Source: Vibrio intestinalis
GTDB lineage: Bacteria > Pseudomonadota > Gammaproteobacteria > Enterobacterales > Vibrionaceae
Assembly (NCBI RefSeq): GCF_025195085.2
Contig: NZ_JANAVY020000002.1
Span: forward strand, 353,798-417,797
Reading direction: 5' to 3'
Length of the DNA: 64,000 nucleotides
Shown: one piece after another, positions 7,492 to 17,843 of the stretch
Numbering within the stretch: position 1 is the stretch's first letter
Layout of the letters: each line of letters begins with the position of its first letter
Notes under the pieces: generated by a model
What the model was told of the DNA's origin: nothing
Database searches by the model: none
Seen by the model: only the letters and a program-made list of their open reading frames with translations
Position numbers and translations under genes: made by a program

Positions 7492-8499
7492 TTATTTCTG
7501 AGACAGTTGAGCTATCTTTGCGTCTAACGCAGCGATATCTTCTAGAAGACGTTTTGCTTCTGCCGACTTGGACCATTGAGTAAATGCTTTTGAGCCTTTG
7601 TCTGTAATGGTGTAAGACTCGATGGTTTGCGTAAAACCGTTGGCATCTTTGCGGCTAAACGTGAGTGGATTCTTTGCAAGCTCTAACCAAACTGCGCCTG
7701 CTGACTTAATTTGCCCTTTTGGATCGAGCAAAATAAACGAACCATGCTCCGAGGCATACGCTTCTATGTTTCCATTGCCATCTTTACGAATGACTGTTAC
7801 CAGAACTTTATTAGGCTTGCGAGCATTAAACTCTCTCACTAAAGCAGTTTTCTCTTGTTGCAACGCCTGCTTTTGTTGCTTTACTCTTTGCTGTTCTTGA
7901 CGCTTTTCTTCACGCAAAGCTTGCTCTTTGGCTGCCTTCTCCGCTTTTGCCTTTTCCTCAGCCTGAGCTTTTGCTTGTTGTTTCTTAGCAAGATTTTCTT
8001 GCTCAGTAGCTTGGGGAAGCATCACGGTGTAAATATCTTCAACCACATTGTGGTACATCACTCGCTCTTTAACGCGGCTGTAGTAACCACCACAAGCATT
8101 TCTTTGCTTATAGTCTTGGTTAGCTGGATTTAAAGCCTTCACCTTTAAGTCTTGCTCTTTTTTCGCAATGATCTCTTGTGTCTTTACGCGAAGTTCTTGT
8201 TGGGCTTGCTGCACACCACTTTTAGACCAAAGCAACTTCTGCTTTATTTTTAGCGTATTAGCAATGTAAGTAACTTTGCTTTTATAAGAGCGCTTTTGAT
8301 CTTTCGCGACTCGCAATGCTCTTTCAGCATCAGAAATGAAGTTCTTAATAAAACCGCTTTTCGGCGATCCTAGCTCTACACAAACTTGAGGAGATTCGTA
8401 GGTCAACTTATGAGGGTTGTTAGGTAAACTATCTTGATTCGCTAATGCGAAGCCCGAGCTCAGCAGTAGTAAGCCTGCCAGAGGAAAATGTAATTTCAT
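7492..8499 (-). CDS. Unknown secreted protein with coiled coil
   Basis: The 335-residue protein starts with a convincing signal peptide (residues 1-20, hydrophobic core then ALA-N). Residues 40-165 are helical with two cysteines (CVELG and NACGGYY) that could form a disulphide. Residues 170-225 are a Lys/Glu/Gln/Ala-rich predicted coiled coil, and the last 110 residues form a mixed domain with IRKDGNGNIEAYASEHGSF, followed by a short helical tail. It is probably periplasmic. First gene of a four-gene minus-strand operon that is not shared with its housekeeping neighbours. No known family recognised; the coiled coil superficially recalls TolA-like linkers. Confidence 0.6.
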   Translation of the reverse strand: MKLHFPLAGLLLLSSGFALANQDSLPNNPHKLTYESPQVCVELGSPKSGFIKNFISDAERALRVAKDQKRSYKSKVTYIANTLKIKQKLLWSKSGVQQAQQELRVKTQEIIAKKEQDLKVKALNPANQDYKQRNACGGYYSRVKERVMYHNVVEDIYTVMLPQATEQENLAKKQQAKAQAEEKAKAEKAAKEQALREEKRQEQQRVKQQKQALQQEKTALVREFNARKPNKVLVTVIRKDGNGNIEAYASEHGSFILLDPKGQIKSAGAVWLELAKNPLTFSRKDANGFTQTIESYTITDKGSKAFTQWSKSAEAKRLLEDIAALDAKIAQLSQK

Positions 8500-8872
8500 G
8501 TTTTTCTCAATGATCGCAATAAACCCAAAGGCAATTGCAAGCCAACTATTAGGTCAACTCGAGGGGAACGCCAAGTGCCTAAATAGTGACTTACCAAATG
8601 GTTCTATCCCAAAACCTGCCTTTACTTTAGTCATCGCAATACCTTCTGCCAGACTCGATAATCGGTACGTCCAACGCACATTAATAGTATGACATACTAA
8701 CGCTTAATCCTCCACTTTTTATAGTATTCCATCTCAATAGAAAGAAACTAAAAGATAAATAACCCTGCTCATTTATCGATGAGATGAAACCTGTACGCAT
8801 CACACTTTTTGTTTCATGTTCAACTTCCTGATAGGATTCAGAAATAACAAAAAGTCACTTCAAGGGATAACT
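8500..8872. other. Long intergenic stretch, possible dispersed-repeat remnant
   Basis: No convincing gene is present in these 373 bases. On the minus strand a short frame at about 8555-8683 reads as a GTG-started peptide of about 42 residues containing AMTKVKAGFGIEPFGK. It has no good ribosome site. This type of short peptide seems familiar from Vibrio intergenic sequence and may mark a dispersed repeat, but I cannot confirm that. The stretch also has to carry the promoters of the orphan operon (minus) and the Spx-like gene (plus). Confidence 0.35.
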
Positions 8873-9220
8873 ATGAAAGTCACTATGTATGGCATTCCAA
8901 ACTGCGACACCATCAAGAAAGCGAAGAAATGGCTTGAAGCAGAAGGTGTCGAATTTGAGTTTCACGATTACCGTAAGCAAGGTGTTGATAACGCGATGGT
9001 GAGTGAGTTTTGCCAAGCGCTAGGTTGGGAACTGGTTCTTAACAAGCGTGGTACAACTTATCGCCAGCTAAGCCAAGAGCAAAAAGATGGCCTAAACCAA
9101 GAAACCGCTATCGAGCTATTGGTTGAGCAACCAGCGATGATCAAGCGCCCGATTTTATTGGTCGATGGCCAGTACCACATTGGATTTAAAGCGGATCAAT
9201 ACGCCGCTATTTTTGCATAG
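8873..9220 (+). CDS. ArsC/Spx-family protein (YffB-like)
   Basis: The 115-residue protein is a thioredoxin-fold member of the ArsC/Spx/YffB family, with a single active-site-like cysteine at residue 11 in IPNCDTIKKAKKWL. It lacks the second cysteines of true arsenate reductases, as in YffB, whose function is glutathione-linked at best. I start it at the ATG at 8873, preceded by AAGGGAT. The frame stays open 19 codons further upstream but those residues are not family-like. It sits just upstream of dapE on the same strand, as in E. coli where yffB and dapE are neighbours. Confidence 0.88.
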   Translation: MKVTMYGIPNCDTIKKAKKWLEAEGVEFEFHDYRKQGVDNAMVSEFCQALGWELVLNKRGTTYRQLSQEQKDGLNQETAIELLVEQPAMIKRPILLVDGQYHIGFKADQYAAIFA

Positions 9221-9304
9221 CAACAGCAATAAACCCCAAGTACTTGGAATTGGCGTATTCATCCACGCAGCGATTTTAAGTATGAGGGGAATAAAAGGAT
9301 TTAA

Positions 9305-11120
<1,816 letters not shown>

Positions 11121-11124
<4 letters not shown>

Positions 11125-11291
11125 TGGACTTACTCACAAACCCTTGGGTTATCATCGCCATCGTATTATCTGTGATTGTCGGTAATATCATGGCGCTGAA
11201 ATACACCGCCAATATGAAATTTGGCCAAATGAAAAAAAAGCAGCCACCTTCAAGCGAAGATGACCAAACCGACGACAAAAATGCTCAGTAG
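11121..11291 (+). CDS. DUF2897 family small membrane protein
   Basis: The 56-residue product has one N-terminal hydrophobic helix (residues 8-27, PWVIIAIVLSVIVGNIMAL) and a charged cytoplasmic tail rich in Lys, Asp and Gln. This matches the small DUF2897 family of gamma-proteobacteria, function unknown. The ATG overlaps the stop of the M15 peptidase gene and a GGAGTGGA ribosome site lies inside that gene, so expression is translationally coupled. Confidence 0.75.
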
Positions 11292-11342
11292 CTCGCTTGG
11301 CTTTTAACTGCTCACGCTAATTGCAGTGTTTTGCGAGATCAA

Positions 11343-11370
11343 AAAGACCCGCTTTATTTTGCGGGTCTTT
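11343..11370. terminator. Bidirectional terminator between convergent operons
   Basis: A 10-bp perfect stem (AAAGACCCGC / GCGGGTCTTT) with an 8-base loop separates the dapE operon from the converging DUF2310 gene. A-rich and T-rich flanks on both sides allow use in either direction. Confidence 0.85.
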
Positions 11371-11401
11371 GCTATTTGGTCATGTTTATTCTAATCAATC
11401 G

Positions 11402-12178
11402 TTACTTGAGATGATCCCAAGATAGATTAGAGACAATTCGGCACTCATCGCACTTAAAGTGGAAGATGTCATGCAAAGGCTCGTCCAACAACCACTCGCC
11501 ACCACATTTGGGGCACGGTCTTGCTTGTTCATCCGCTAAGCTCTTACCGCCAACTCGATACTGATAATAATAAGTTGGAATTTTAGTGATGTACTCAATG
11601 CGGCCACGTAAATCCCAACCTCGGCGGAACAACACACTATCTGCATCACAAATCTCATGCAGCGCAGCGTGTTCAGCTCGGCAGCCGCCTGCCATCTGAA
11701 TTTCATCACAGGCTTGCCATTCCGTTTGCCATTTCACCACGGCTTTATGATCGCCATTAAGCGTTGGCGGGTTGCGATACAGTGGAATCGGCAGTAAGGA
11801 TTCACCACTACGCAATGGTGAACAAGTGTGTACATAGGTAGTGTAAAGTACTTGCCAGCTTGGCTGCTCTTCTTCCGCCGCTTGCTCTGAGTTTAAATCG
11901 CGGCCGAGTAATCGCACTTTTGGTGCCAGAAGTGAGGCATCCGCTAAGCGATTTAGGCATACCTTCACAAAATCAGAATGGTAGTTTGGATGCAAACTGT
12001 CTTGCTCTGGGCATACGGCTCGCACATAAAACTCACCGTCACCCATGATGATCGGGAACTCTCGCCCAAGCACTTGGCCGTTGTAACGAAGCGCATCCAT
12101 TAAGCCATTGATGGCCTTATCGACCGCTGAAACTGTGGTGTTATCAAAACATTCAAATTGCAATTCAACAACGTACAC
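11402..12178 (-). CDS. Zn-ribbon-containing DUF2310 family protein
   Basis: The 258-residue protein matches the DUF2310 Zn-ribbon family of unknown function. The C-terminus holds two CxxC pairs (CPKCGGEW and FKCDECRI), a probable four-cysteine zinc ribbon near residues 217-245. The N-terminal 200 residues carry no motif I can assign. It lies directly downstream of syd on the same strand with a 2-base gap, so the two are an operon, an arrangement seen in other Vibrio genomes. Confidence 0.82.
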   Translation of the reverse strand: MYVVELQFECFDNTTVSAVDKAINGLMDALRYNGQVLGREFPIIMGDGEFYVRAVCPEQDSLHPNYHSDFVKVCLNRLADASLLAPKVRLLGRDLNSEQAAEEEQPSWQVLYTTYVHTCSPLRSGESLLPIPLYRNPPTLNGDHKAVVKWQTEWQACDEIQMAGGCRAEHAALHEICDADSVLFRRGWDLRGRIEYITKIPTYYYQYRVGGKSLADEQARPCPKCGGEWLLDEPLHDIFHFKCDECRIVSNLSWDHLK

Positions 12179-12180
12179 AA

Positions 12181-12726
12181 TTACACCACTGGTTCTAGGT
12201 TAGTAAGAAACTCTGCAACATTCTCAGCCAGCACATCACGCTTATCTGTACCTAAGCGCTCAAGAACGACATTACCGGTAATATTACAAATTGAAATCAC
12301 ATCTAGCTCGGCATCGGTCGCACCAATAAATACCGTTGGCTTGAGTTTTAGGCGGCGCTGAGTCACGAGATGGCCAAGAATGTTCTCTTGTAGACGAACA
12401 AAGTCATCGTCACTCCACACTTGCAGCAAATCCAGCTCATTACCGTTCCATGTTGCACTCATGTCTGCACTGTATTGAGAACCATAAAAAGCTTTAATGT
12501 CATCATGTAGCGTTAGCTCAATGCCTTGCTCGACATTAGAGAAGTCTGCTTGTTGCTCTCTAGCAAATGCTTTCCATTCCACACCATCAGCACGCTTTTG
12601 TTCAACACAAGGCGAAACAAGGTCGGCAAGCTCTTCACTCAAAGGCAGTGTGCCATGAGCTTCTTGATAAGCTTGTTGGTACTTTTCACTAAAAGCAGTT
12701 AGCGCTTGCTGGACATGGTCAGCCAT
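12181..12726 (-). CDS. syd: SecY-interacting protein Syd
   Basis: Syd is a cytosolic protein that binds SecY at the inner membrane and has been linked to quality control of the translocon. The 181-residue product starts at the ATG giving [12 protein letters not shown] and shows the family pattern through the [20 protein letters not shown] block near the C-terminus. The frame continues 47 codons upstream, but those residues are not family-like and a GGAG ribosome site lies 8 bases before the chosen ATG. It is divergent from queF, as in E. coli, and is followed by the DUF2310 gene. Confidence 0.92.
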   Translation of the reverse strand: MADHVQQALTAFSEKYQQAYQEAHGTLPLSEELADLVSPCVEQKRADGVEWKAFAREQQADFSNVEQGIELTLHDDIKAFYGSQYSADMSATWNGNELDLLQVWSDDDFVRLQENILGHLVTQRRLKLKPTVFIGATDAELDVISICNITGNVVLERLGTDKRDVLAENVAEFLTNLEPVV

Positions 12727-12845
12727 TCGATTCTCCAATCGTTGTAATTCAGGACATTCGCTCAATCTGTTTCGCCATGAGTTAATGACACTCAGGTCGA
12801 GATTGCGTAAAATTCTCGGTATTCTAATCCAAATTACTACAAATA

Positions 12846-13691
12846 ATGAGCAAATATTCTGACGCAAAAGAATTGGCCGGCCTGACGCTTGGTCAAAAAA
12901 CGGAATACTCGAACCAATACGACCCTAGCCTACTTCAACCAGTACCGCGTAGCTTGAATCGTGACGACCTAAACCTAGGTGACTCGCTGCCATTTAAAGG
13001 CTGCGATGTTTGGACAATGTACGAACTGTCATGGCTAAACAACAAAGGCTTACCACAAGTTGCTGTGGGTGAGGTTTCTATCCCTGCGACCAGTGCAAAC
13101 CTGATTGAGTCTAAGTCATTCAAACTTTACCTAAACAGCTACAATCAAACTCGCTTTGCTAGCTGGGAAGATGTAGAAAGCTCACTAACGAAAGACCTAT
13201 CTCAATGCGCGGGTGAAGCAGTTGAAGTCACTATCCGCCCTGTGACGGATTACACCGATACGCTGGTTGTTACCATGCAAGGTGACTGCATCGATGAGCA
13301 AGATATTGAAATTACTAGCTATGACTTCGACGACACTCTGCTGCAAGGTGCAACGTTAGATAACGAGGTAGAAGAAGCGCTTCACAGCCACCTACTGAAA
13401 TCAAACTGCCTTATCACCAACCAACCGGATTGGGGCAGCGTCGAGATTCAATATCAAGGTAAACAAATCGATCGTGAAGCTCTGCTTCGCTACATTATTT
13501 CATTCCGTGAGCACAACGAGTTTCATGAGCAATGTGTAGAGCGCATTTTTACTGATATTATGAAATACTGTCAGCCTGAAAAGTTGACGGTTTACGCTCG
13601 TTATACTCGTCGCGGTGGCTTAGATATTAACCCATTCCGCTCAACCGAGTTTACTCAACCAAATCACAATCAACGCATGGCTCGTCAGTAA
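12846..13691 (+). CDS. queF: NADPH-dependent 7-cyano-7-deazaguanine reductase
   Basis: QueF reduces preQ0 to preQ1 using NADPH in queuosine synthesis. The 281-residue, bimodular form is that of E. coli and Vibrio. The catalytic cysteine is Cys188 in [14 protein letters not shown], and the NADPH-site stretch [17 protein letters not shown] lies at about 88-104. The frame starts at an ATG preceded by an A-rich stretch without a strong ribosome site. It is divergent from syd and followed 14 bases later by a TPR protein gene. No preQ1 riboswitch fold was found upstream. Confidence 0.96.
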   Translation: MSKYSDAKELAGLTLGQKTEYSNQYDPSLLQPVPRSLNRDDLNLGDSLPFKGCDVWTMYELSWLNNKGLPQVAVGEVSIPATSANLIESKSFKLYLNSYNQTRFASWEDVESSLTKDLSQCAGEAVEVTIRPVTDYTDTLVVTMQGDCIDEQDIEITSYDFDDTLLQGATLDNEVEEALHSHLLKSNCLITNQPDWGSVEIQYQGKQIDREALLRYIISFREHNEFHEQCVERIFTDIMKYCQPEKLTVYARYTRRGGLDINPFRSTEFTQPNHNQRMARQ

Positions 13692-13705
13692 GGAAAAATA
13701 TTAGG

Positions 13706-15976
13706 ATGCGAAATCTGCGCTGGGAGCGTTGGCTCTGTTTATTTGCTTTAGTATTGTCTGGAAACCTTTGGGCGTCCGCAATCTATACCTCGCCAACACT
13801 TAACGAAGCCAATAGCTTAGTCGACATCGTACCTAAGAAGTCCCGTCGTCTAGCGATGGATTATCTTGCCCAGCGTAAACTCACTGAAACGACCGAAAAG
13901 AGCCCTTCTTCCATTTCTCGTGATGAAGCGGATAACCGCACCCGCACGCCGGGTGCAACGATTGATGCGTTAAAGATTCTTGCAGACGCCGAGTTTAATT
14001 TGGGTAATCCCCTACTAGCGTTGAAGCATCTTGCTGAAGCTCGTGCGCTGACCGAAGCCTACCAATTGCCTTATTTAGGGTTGGATGTGCAACTGCACCA
14101 GATCCGATTAGAATGGAAACACACTGGTAATGCCATTAAAGCGCGCGAACAATTGCACAAGGTCGATGAGCAATATAAGAATATCAAAAACCCTGAGCAG
14201 CTAGCCAAAGGGCTGCGCTACCAACTGTCGATGCTAAAAGCTGAAATCGCCTCAAAAGAAGGTGAATTTGATATTGCCAACAACCTATTTGCTGAGCTCA
14301 AGCCTTATGTCGACAAACAGAAATCGGCGTATACCTTTATTACCTACCACACAACAGTAGGTAAACACTTACTTGCGCACAAGAAGTACAACCGCGCACT
14401 GTCGGAGTTCTTAATCAGCTACTGGAAAGCGATTGAAGAAGACTCGGGCGCACTGCTTGCGCAAACCAACCATCTACTCGGTGAGCTGTTCTACAACCGC
14501 CGTGTATTGGATAAAGCGAACGAGCACTTATCGCAGGCCGCCGATTTTTACGACAATTATGAAAACTCGCCGCTGCTGCCACCTATCTTAAAACTGATGG
14601 GCGATATCTATTACCATCAAGGCAAGTACAACTTAGCGCTGGTTCATTACTTCAATGCAATGGACCATGAGCGAATGCAAAACAACATCACCAACGTGAT
14701 CGACATTCGTATCTCACTGGCCGCGACCTACTTAAAACTCGTCAACTTCCCATTGACCGAGCAATACCTCGATAAAGCTCAAGATCTACTGCAATACGTT
14801 GATGAGCCAAAACTCCAAGCCTACGCATATTTATTGGAAGCAGGCTTAGCTTCTCACCAACGTGAGGCAGATGAAGTATTAGAGCGCTCCTATCAAGCAC
14901 TCAAAATCGCTAATCAGCTACACGATATTTCAATCCAGAAAAGCGCTTATCAGCTGATCCATCGCGGTTATACACTGAAAAAAGAGTACAAGCAGGCACT
15001 GGAATATCTACGCCAGTACAACGCGCTGTCTAACATTGAGCAGCAGCAACTTGACTTGATTAGTGAGGATGCCTTCCGTCAGCAAAAAGAATTTGTCGAG
15101 CAGACGCTGCATTTAGTTGGGCAAAAAGAAGAGCTCGTACAAACCAAATCGGAATACCGCAAATTCCAAAAGATCTCCTTTGCCATGTTTGTCAGCAGCT
15201 TGGTACTGCTTATCTTTGCGCTACGCCGTGGTCATATCATGCGTGTGCAAAATGAAGAGATAGACAAGCTCAACCAAAACCTATTTACCCACTCTCGCTC
15301 TGGCCTACGTAATCTACGTATGTTAAACGCTAAATTGCCTGCTTCACTAGAAGCCACAAACGGCCAATTTGAAAAATGGCACGTGGGTGAACTAATTCAT
15401 GAGCCACTCAATGATCGCCTACGTTTCGTGATGATTGACGTGCCTTTCCTACGCAATCTGCACATGCAGCATGGGTACAGTGAAGGTTTAAAACTCGAAA
15501 AAGAGTTTGGCGAATACCTCAAAGAAAAGATCACCTCTCCTGCGCGTGTTTATCACTTTTCCGACGCTAACTTGCTCTATATTGAGCCAAATAGCGACCG
15601 AGATAACGACCCGCAAGCGCTGGTGGATAAACTGCAACAATGGATCATTGACTTCAAACCGCGTCAACAACTCAATCGAGTGATTCGCGTTGGCATGGTC
15701 GATTACCCATTCCTACCTCGTGCGTATACCGCACTAAACGACAAACAGCTGCTCGATATTCTGCTTATGGCCACAGGCACAGCACGTACTTTAAGCTTGA
15801 AAGAATCCAGCAGCCAGTGGGTCTACTTAAAAGCTATCGACAACGCGCCAGCGGCAAGTCTCGCGACAGGCAATGTGCGCAAAGCATGCAAACACGCCAT
15901 AAGCCAAGGTCTAATAAAAGTGCATTCTTCGTACAATAATGAGGACAGCATCAAAAAACTATTAAAAGATGTCTAA
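13706..15976 (+). CDS. TPR sensor-like membrane protein with degenerate GGDEF domain
   Basis: The 756-residue protein has a signal peptide or anchor (residues 10-24), a long periplasmic region of TPR-like helical repeats (about 75-440), a predicted transmembrane helix at about 488-506 and a cytoplasmic C-terminal domain from about 570 with the GGDEF fold pattern (VMIDVPFLRNLHMQHGYSEG). Where an active cyclase has GGDEF it reads HFSDANLLYI, so catalysis is lost. It may act as a sensor or scaffold. An active-looking diguanylate cyclase gene follows 112 bases downstream on the same strand, a natural partner, but interaction is inference. Confidence 0.75.
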   Translation: MRNLRWERWLCLFALVLSGNLWASAIYTSPTLNEANSLVDIVPKKSRRLAMDYLAQRKLTETTEKSPSSISRDEADNRTRTPGATIDALKILADAEFNLGNPLLALKHLAEARALTEAYQLPYLGLDVQLHQIRLEWKHTGNAIKAREQLHKVDEQYKNIKNPEQLAKGLRYQLSMLKAEIASKEGEFDIANNLFAELKPYVDKQKSAYTFITYHTTVGKHLLAHKKYNRALSEFLISYWKAIEEDSGALLAQTNHLLGELFYNRRVLDKANEHLSQAADFYDNYENSPLLPPILKLMGDIYYHQGKYNLALVHYFNAMDHERMQNNITNVIDIRISLAATYLKLVNFPLTEQYLDKAQDLLQYVDEPKLQAYAYLLEAGLASHQREADEVLERSYQALKIANQLHDISIQKSAYQLIHRGYTLKKEYKQALEYLRQYNALSNIEQQQLDLISEDAFRQQKEFVEQTLHLVGQKEELVQTKSEYRKFQKISFAMFVSSLVLLIFALRRGHIMRVQNEEIDKLNQNLFTHSRSGLRNLRMLNAKLPASLEATNGQFEKWHVGELIHEPLNDRLRFVMIDVPFLRNLHMQHGYSEGLKLEKEFGEYLKEKITSPARVYHFSDANLLYIEPNSDRDNDPQALVDKLQQWIIDFKPRQQLNRVIRVGMVDYPFLPRAYTALNDKQLLDILLMATGTARTLSLKESSSQWVYLKAIDNAPAASLATGNVRKACKHAISQGLIKVHSSYNNEDSIKKLLKDV

Positions 15977-16048
15977 AAGCCAACCATAAGTGCAAGACAA
16001 GCCGTGACGAACTTTTATTATTTGATATTATCAATAAATTAATTAATA

Positions 16049-16064
16049 GGATCTATTTAGATCC
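16049..16064 (+). other. Perfect palindrome upstream of the diguanylate cyclase gene
   Basis: GGATCTATTTAGATCC is a perfect 7-bp inverted repeat with a 2-base centre, in very AT-rich sequence 25 bases before the start codon. It could be an operator or an mRNA hairpin near the ribosome site. It has no T tail, so it is not a terminator. Confidence 0.4.
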
Positions 16065-16088
16065 AGTAGTAATAAAGTTTAGATTTAC

Positions 16089-17654
16089 ATGGGCGTTCTC
16101 GAACAAGATATTCAGTCTCAGCTACACACTCTGAAATCTCAATTGGAACAAGTTCGATTGACACAAAGGGATACCTCTTTCAAATTTAAACGAGAGCAGC
16201 AGGTATTACAGCGCATTGTAAATTCATTAAGCGATGCGTGTATAAGTGAAGATCCTAAGCTTCAACTTGGGTTGATAGAGTTGAAGCAAGCCATTGAGCA
16301 ACAGAAAGACATTAGCACGCTAATTCCTAAATTAGCGATACTAGAAAAACAACTAAAACAACACACGTTGGCGATGAATAAAAAAAATCAACAGCTTGAT
16401 TCTCAAGTCAAACATGCTGGTGAAACGCTACTTCGAGTGGTGGGCATCCCCTCGAAAGTAAAACGTGATCTTCGTGATTTGTTAAGCTTTTGTGCCGCGC
16501 AAGAAATTCCTGTTAGTGAACAAGCGATCAAGCTTCTGGCTATTTATCAGCGCTCGCTAAAAATTCTTACTGCAAATTCAGAACAGAATGGTTCTGCGCT
16601 AGCTAGTGAAAGTGACAAAGAATTACTACAAAAGCTAAATGAAGAACTGCAAAACCTAATCACCGAGCTGGATTTCAATGGTGAGTCTGGTGAGTTGCTC
16701 AACGACATTCGATCAAAACTCCTAATTGGCCTTAATACCCAAGCATTATTAGAAGATACGCTTCAAGTTCTTAAGTTAGTTATTCAAGGTACGCATTTCG
16801 AGCGAAAAACCTCACAACAATTTTTGGCTCAAGTTAATGAGTCACTTTCCAAGTCTATTAAGAGTTCTGCGCAAGTTTCCGACCAAAGCCTAAGCTACTT
16901 TGAACAACGTAAAGAGCACGGTATTGAGCTCAATACCCTCGTCACTGACACGAAAAGTGCGCTCACCCAATCTCAAAGCATTGAAGAGGCGAAACAAAAC
17001 CTCACACCAATGCTAGAACAGCTTTCTTCTTTAACCGAGCGTCTTAACCACGCAGAGCAAAGAGAAAAAGCCTTACTTGAGCGCATGACATACAACCAAG
17101 GTCAGCTAGAGTCACTGTTTGAGTCTACGCAAGAGTATCGCCGCCGCTTAGATGATCAAGCTGAGCGCCTGCTGCAAGACCCTCTCACTCGTGTGCTTAA
17201 TCGCTCTGCGTTTAGTGAAAAAATGGAGCTGGAATACCGTCGTTGGATTCGAGCTCAGCACAACTTGCGCGTTGTTCAGTTTGATATCGATAATTTTAAA
17301 CATGTCAACGACAGCTTTGGTTATACCGCAGGTGATAAAGCCTTAAAGATTATCGCGCGCAGCATTAAAGCTGAGCTGAGTGAAAATGATACTCTCGCCC
17401 GCTTTGCCGGTGAGGAATTCATTGTTCTGCTGCCTGAGCGTGCTGACCCGGAATGCCATGAACTGATCAAAGCGGTTCAGACTCAAGTTGCCAAGCTACC
17501 CTTTAAGTTCCGCGACCAGCAACTTGCTATCACCTTAACGGCGGCTAGTGTCAGCTTTAAGGACTCTGATACTCCCGAAGAGATATTAGAAGGCCTGCGA
17601 GCCATGTTGAAAGAAGGCAAGAAGGTTGGGCCAAACCAACTGATTTGGAAATAA
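16089..17654 (+). CDS. Diguanylate cyclase with coiled-coil N-terminus
   Basis: This makes cyclic di-GMP from two GTP. The 521-residue protein has no membrane segment: residues 1-350 are mostly helical with Gln/Lys/Glu heptads (coiled coil), then a GGDEF domain from about 360, starting DPLTRVLNRSAF. The active-site motif is AGEEF at about 439-443 (RFAGEEFIVLLPE), a variant found in active cyclases. The inhibitory I-site, RxxD in many enzymes, reads SEND, so product feedback is probably absent. No strong ribosome site precedes the ATG. It follows the degenerate-GGDEF TPR gene and ends before a good terminator. Confidence 0.9.
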   Translation: MGVLEQDIQSQLHTLKSQLEQVRLTQRDTSFKFKREQQVLQRIVNSLSDACISEDPKLQLGLIELKQAIEQQKDISTLIPKLAILEKQLKQHTLAMNKKNQQLDSQVKHAGETLLRVVGIPSKVKRDLRDLLSFCAAQEIPVSEQAIKLLAIYQRSLKILTANSEQNGSALASESDKELLQKLNEELQNLITELDFNGESGELLNDIRSKLLIGLNTQALLEDTLQVLKLVIQGTHFERKTSQQFLAQVNESLSKSIKSSAQVSDQSLSYFEQRKEHGIELNTLVTDTKSALTQSQSIEEAKQNLTPMLEQLSSLTERLNHAEQREKALLERMTYNQGQLESLFESTQEYRRRLDDQAERLLQDPLTRVLNRSAFSEKMELEYRRWIRAQHNLRVVQFDIDNFKHVNDSFGYTAGDKALKIIARSIKAELSENDTLARFAGEEFIVLLPERADPECHELIKAVQTQVAKLPFKFRDQQLAITLTAASVSFKDSDTPEEILEGLRAMLKEGKKVGPNQLIWK

Positions 17655-17663
17655 AAGCCATTT

Positions 17664-17697
17664 AAAAGCCGCTTAGTGAAAACTGAGCGGCTTTTTT
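17664..17697 (+). terminator. Terminator after the diguanylate cyclase gene
   Basis: A 10-bp perfect stem (AAAAGCCGCT / AGCGGCTTTT) with a 12-base loop runs into a T run ten bases past the stop codon. Confidence 0.9.
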
Positions 17698-17843
17698 GAT
17701 CGTACTAAGAGATAAACCGTGATAGATCTAGTTATATCAGATAGTTAGTCTGTTATGTCACGCAAACAGTGCTAAGCTAAAAGAACGCATTAAAGTTGCT
17801 CGTAACCCGTATTGATTGAGCAATAAGAATCAAGGAGGTCTTG

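Noticed and set aside
8498..8692. A plus-strand frame of 64 residues in the intergenic region before the Spx-like gene.
   Set aside because: No ribosome site, it starts inside the start of the secreted-protein gene on the other strand and has no family features.
8540..8720. Possible integron attC-like site (GCGTTAGT and paired CTTGGCGTT-type sequence).
   Set aside because: The core and its partner could not be aligned into a proper attC stem, no integrase or cassette array is seen, and the neighbours are chromosomal housekeeping genes.
12727..12845. preQ1 riboswitch upstream of queF.
   Set aside because: The stretch is short and divergent with syd, and no preQ1-type pseudoknot elements were visible.
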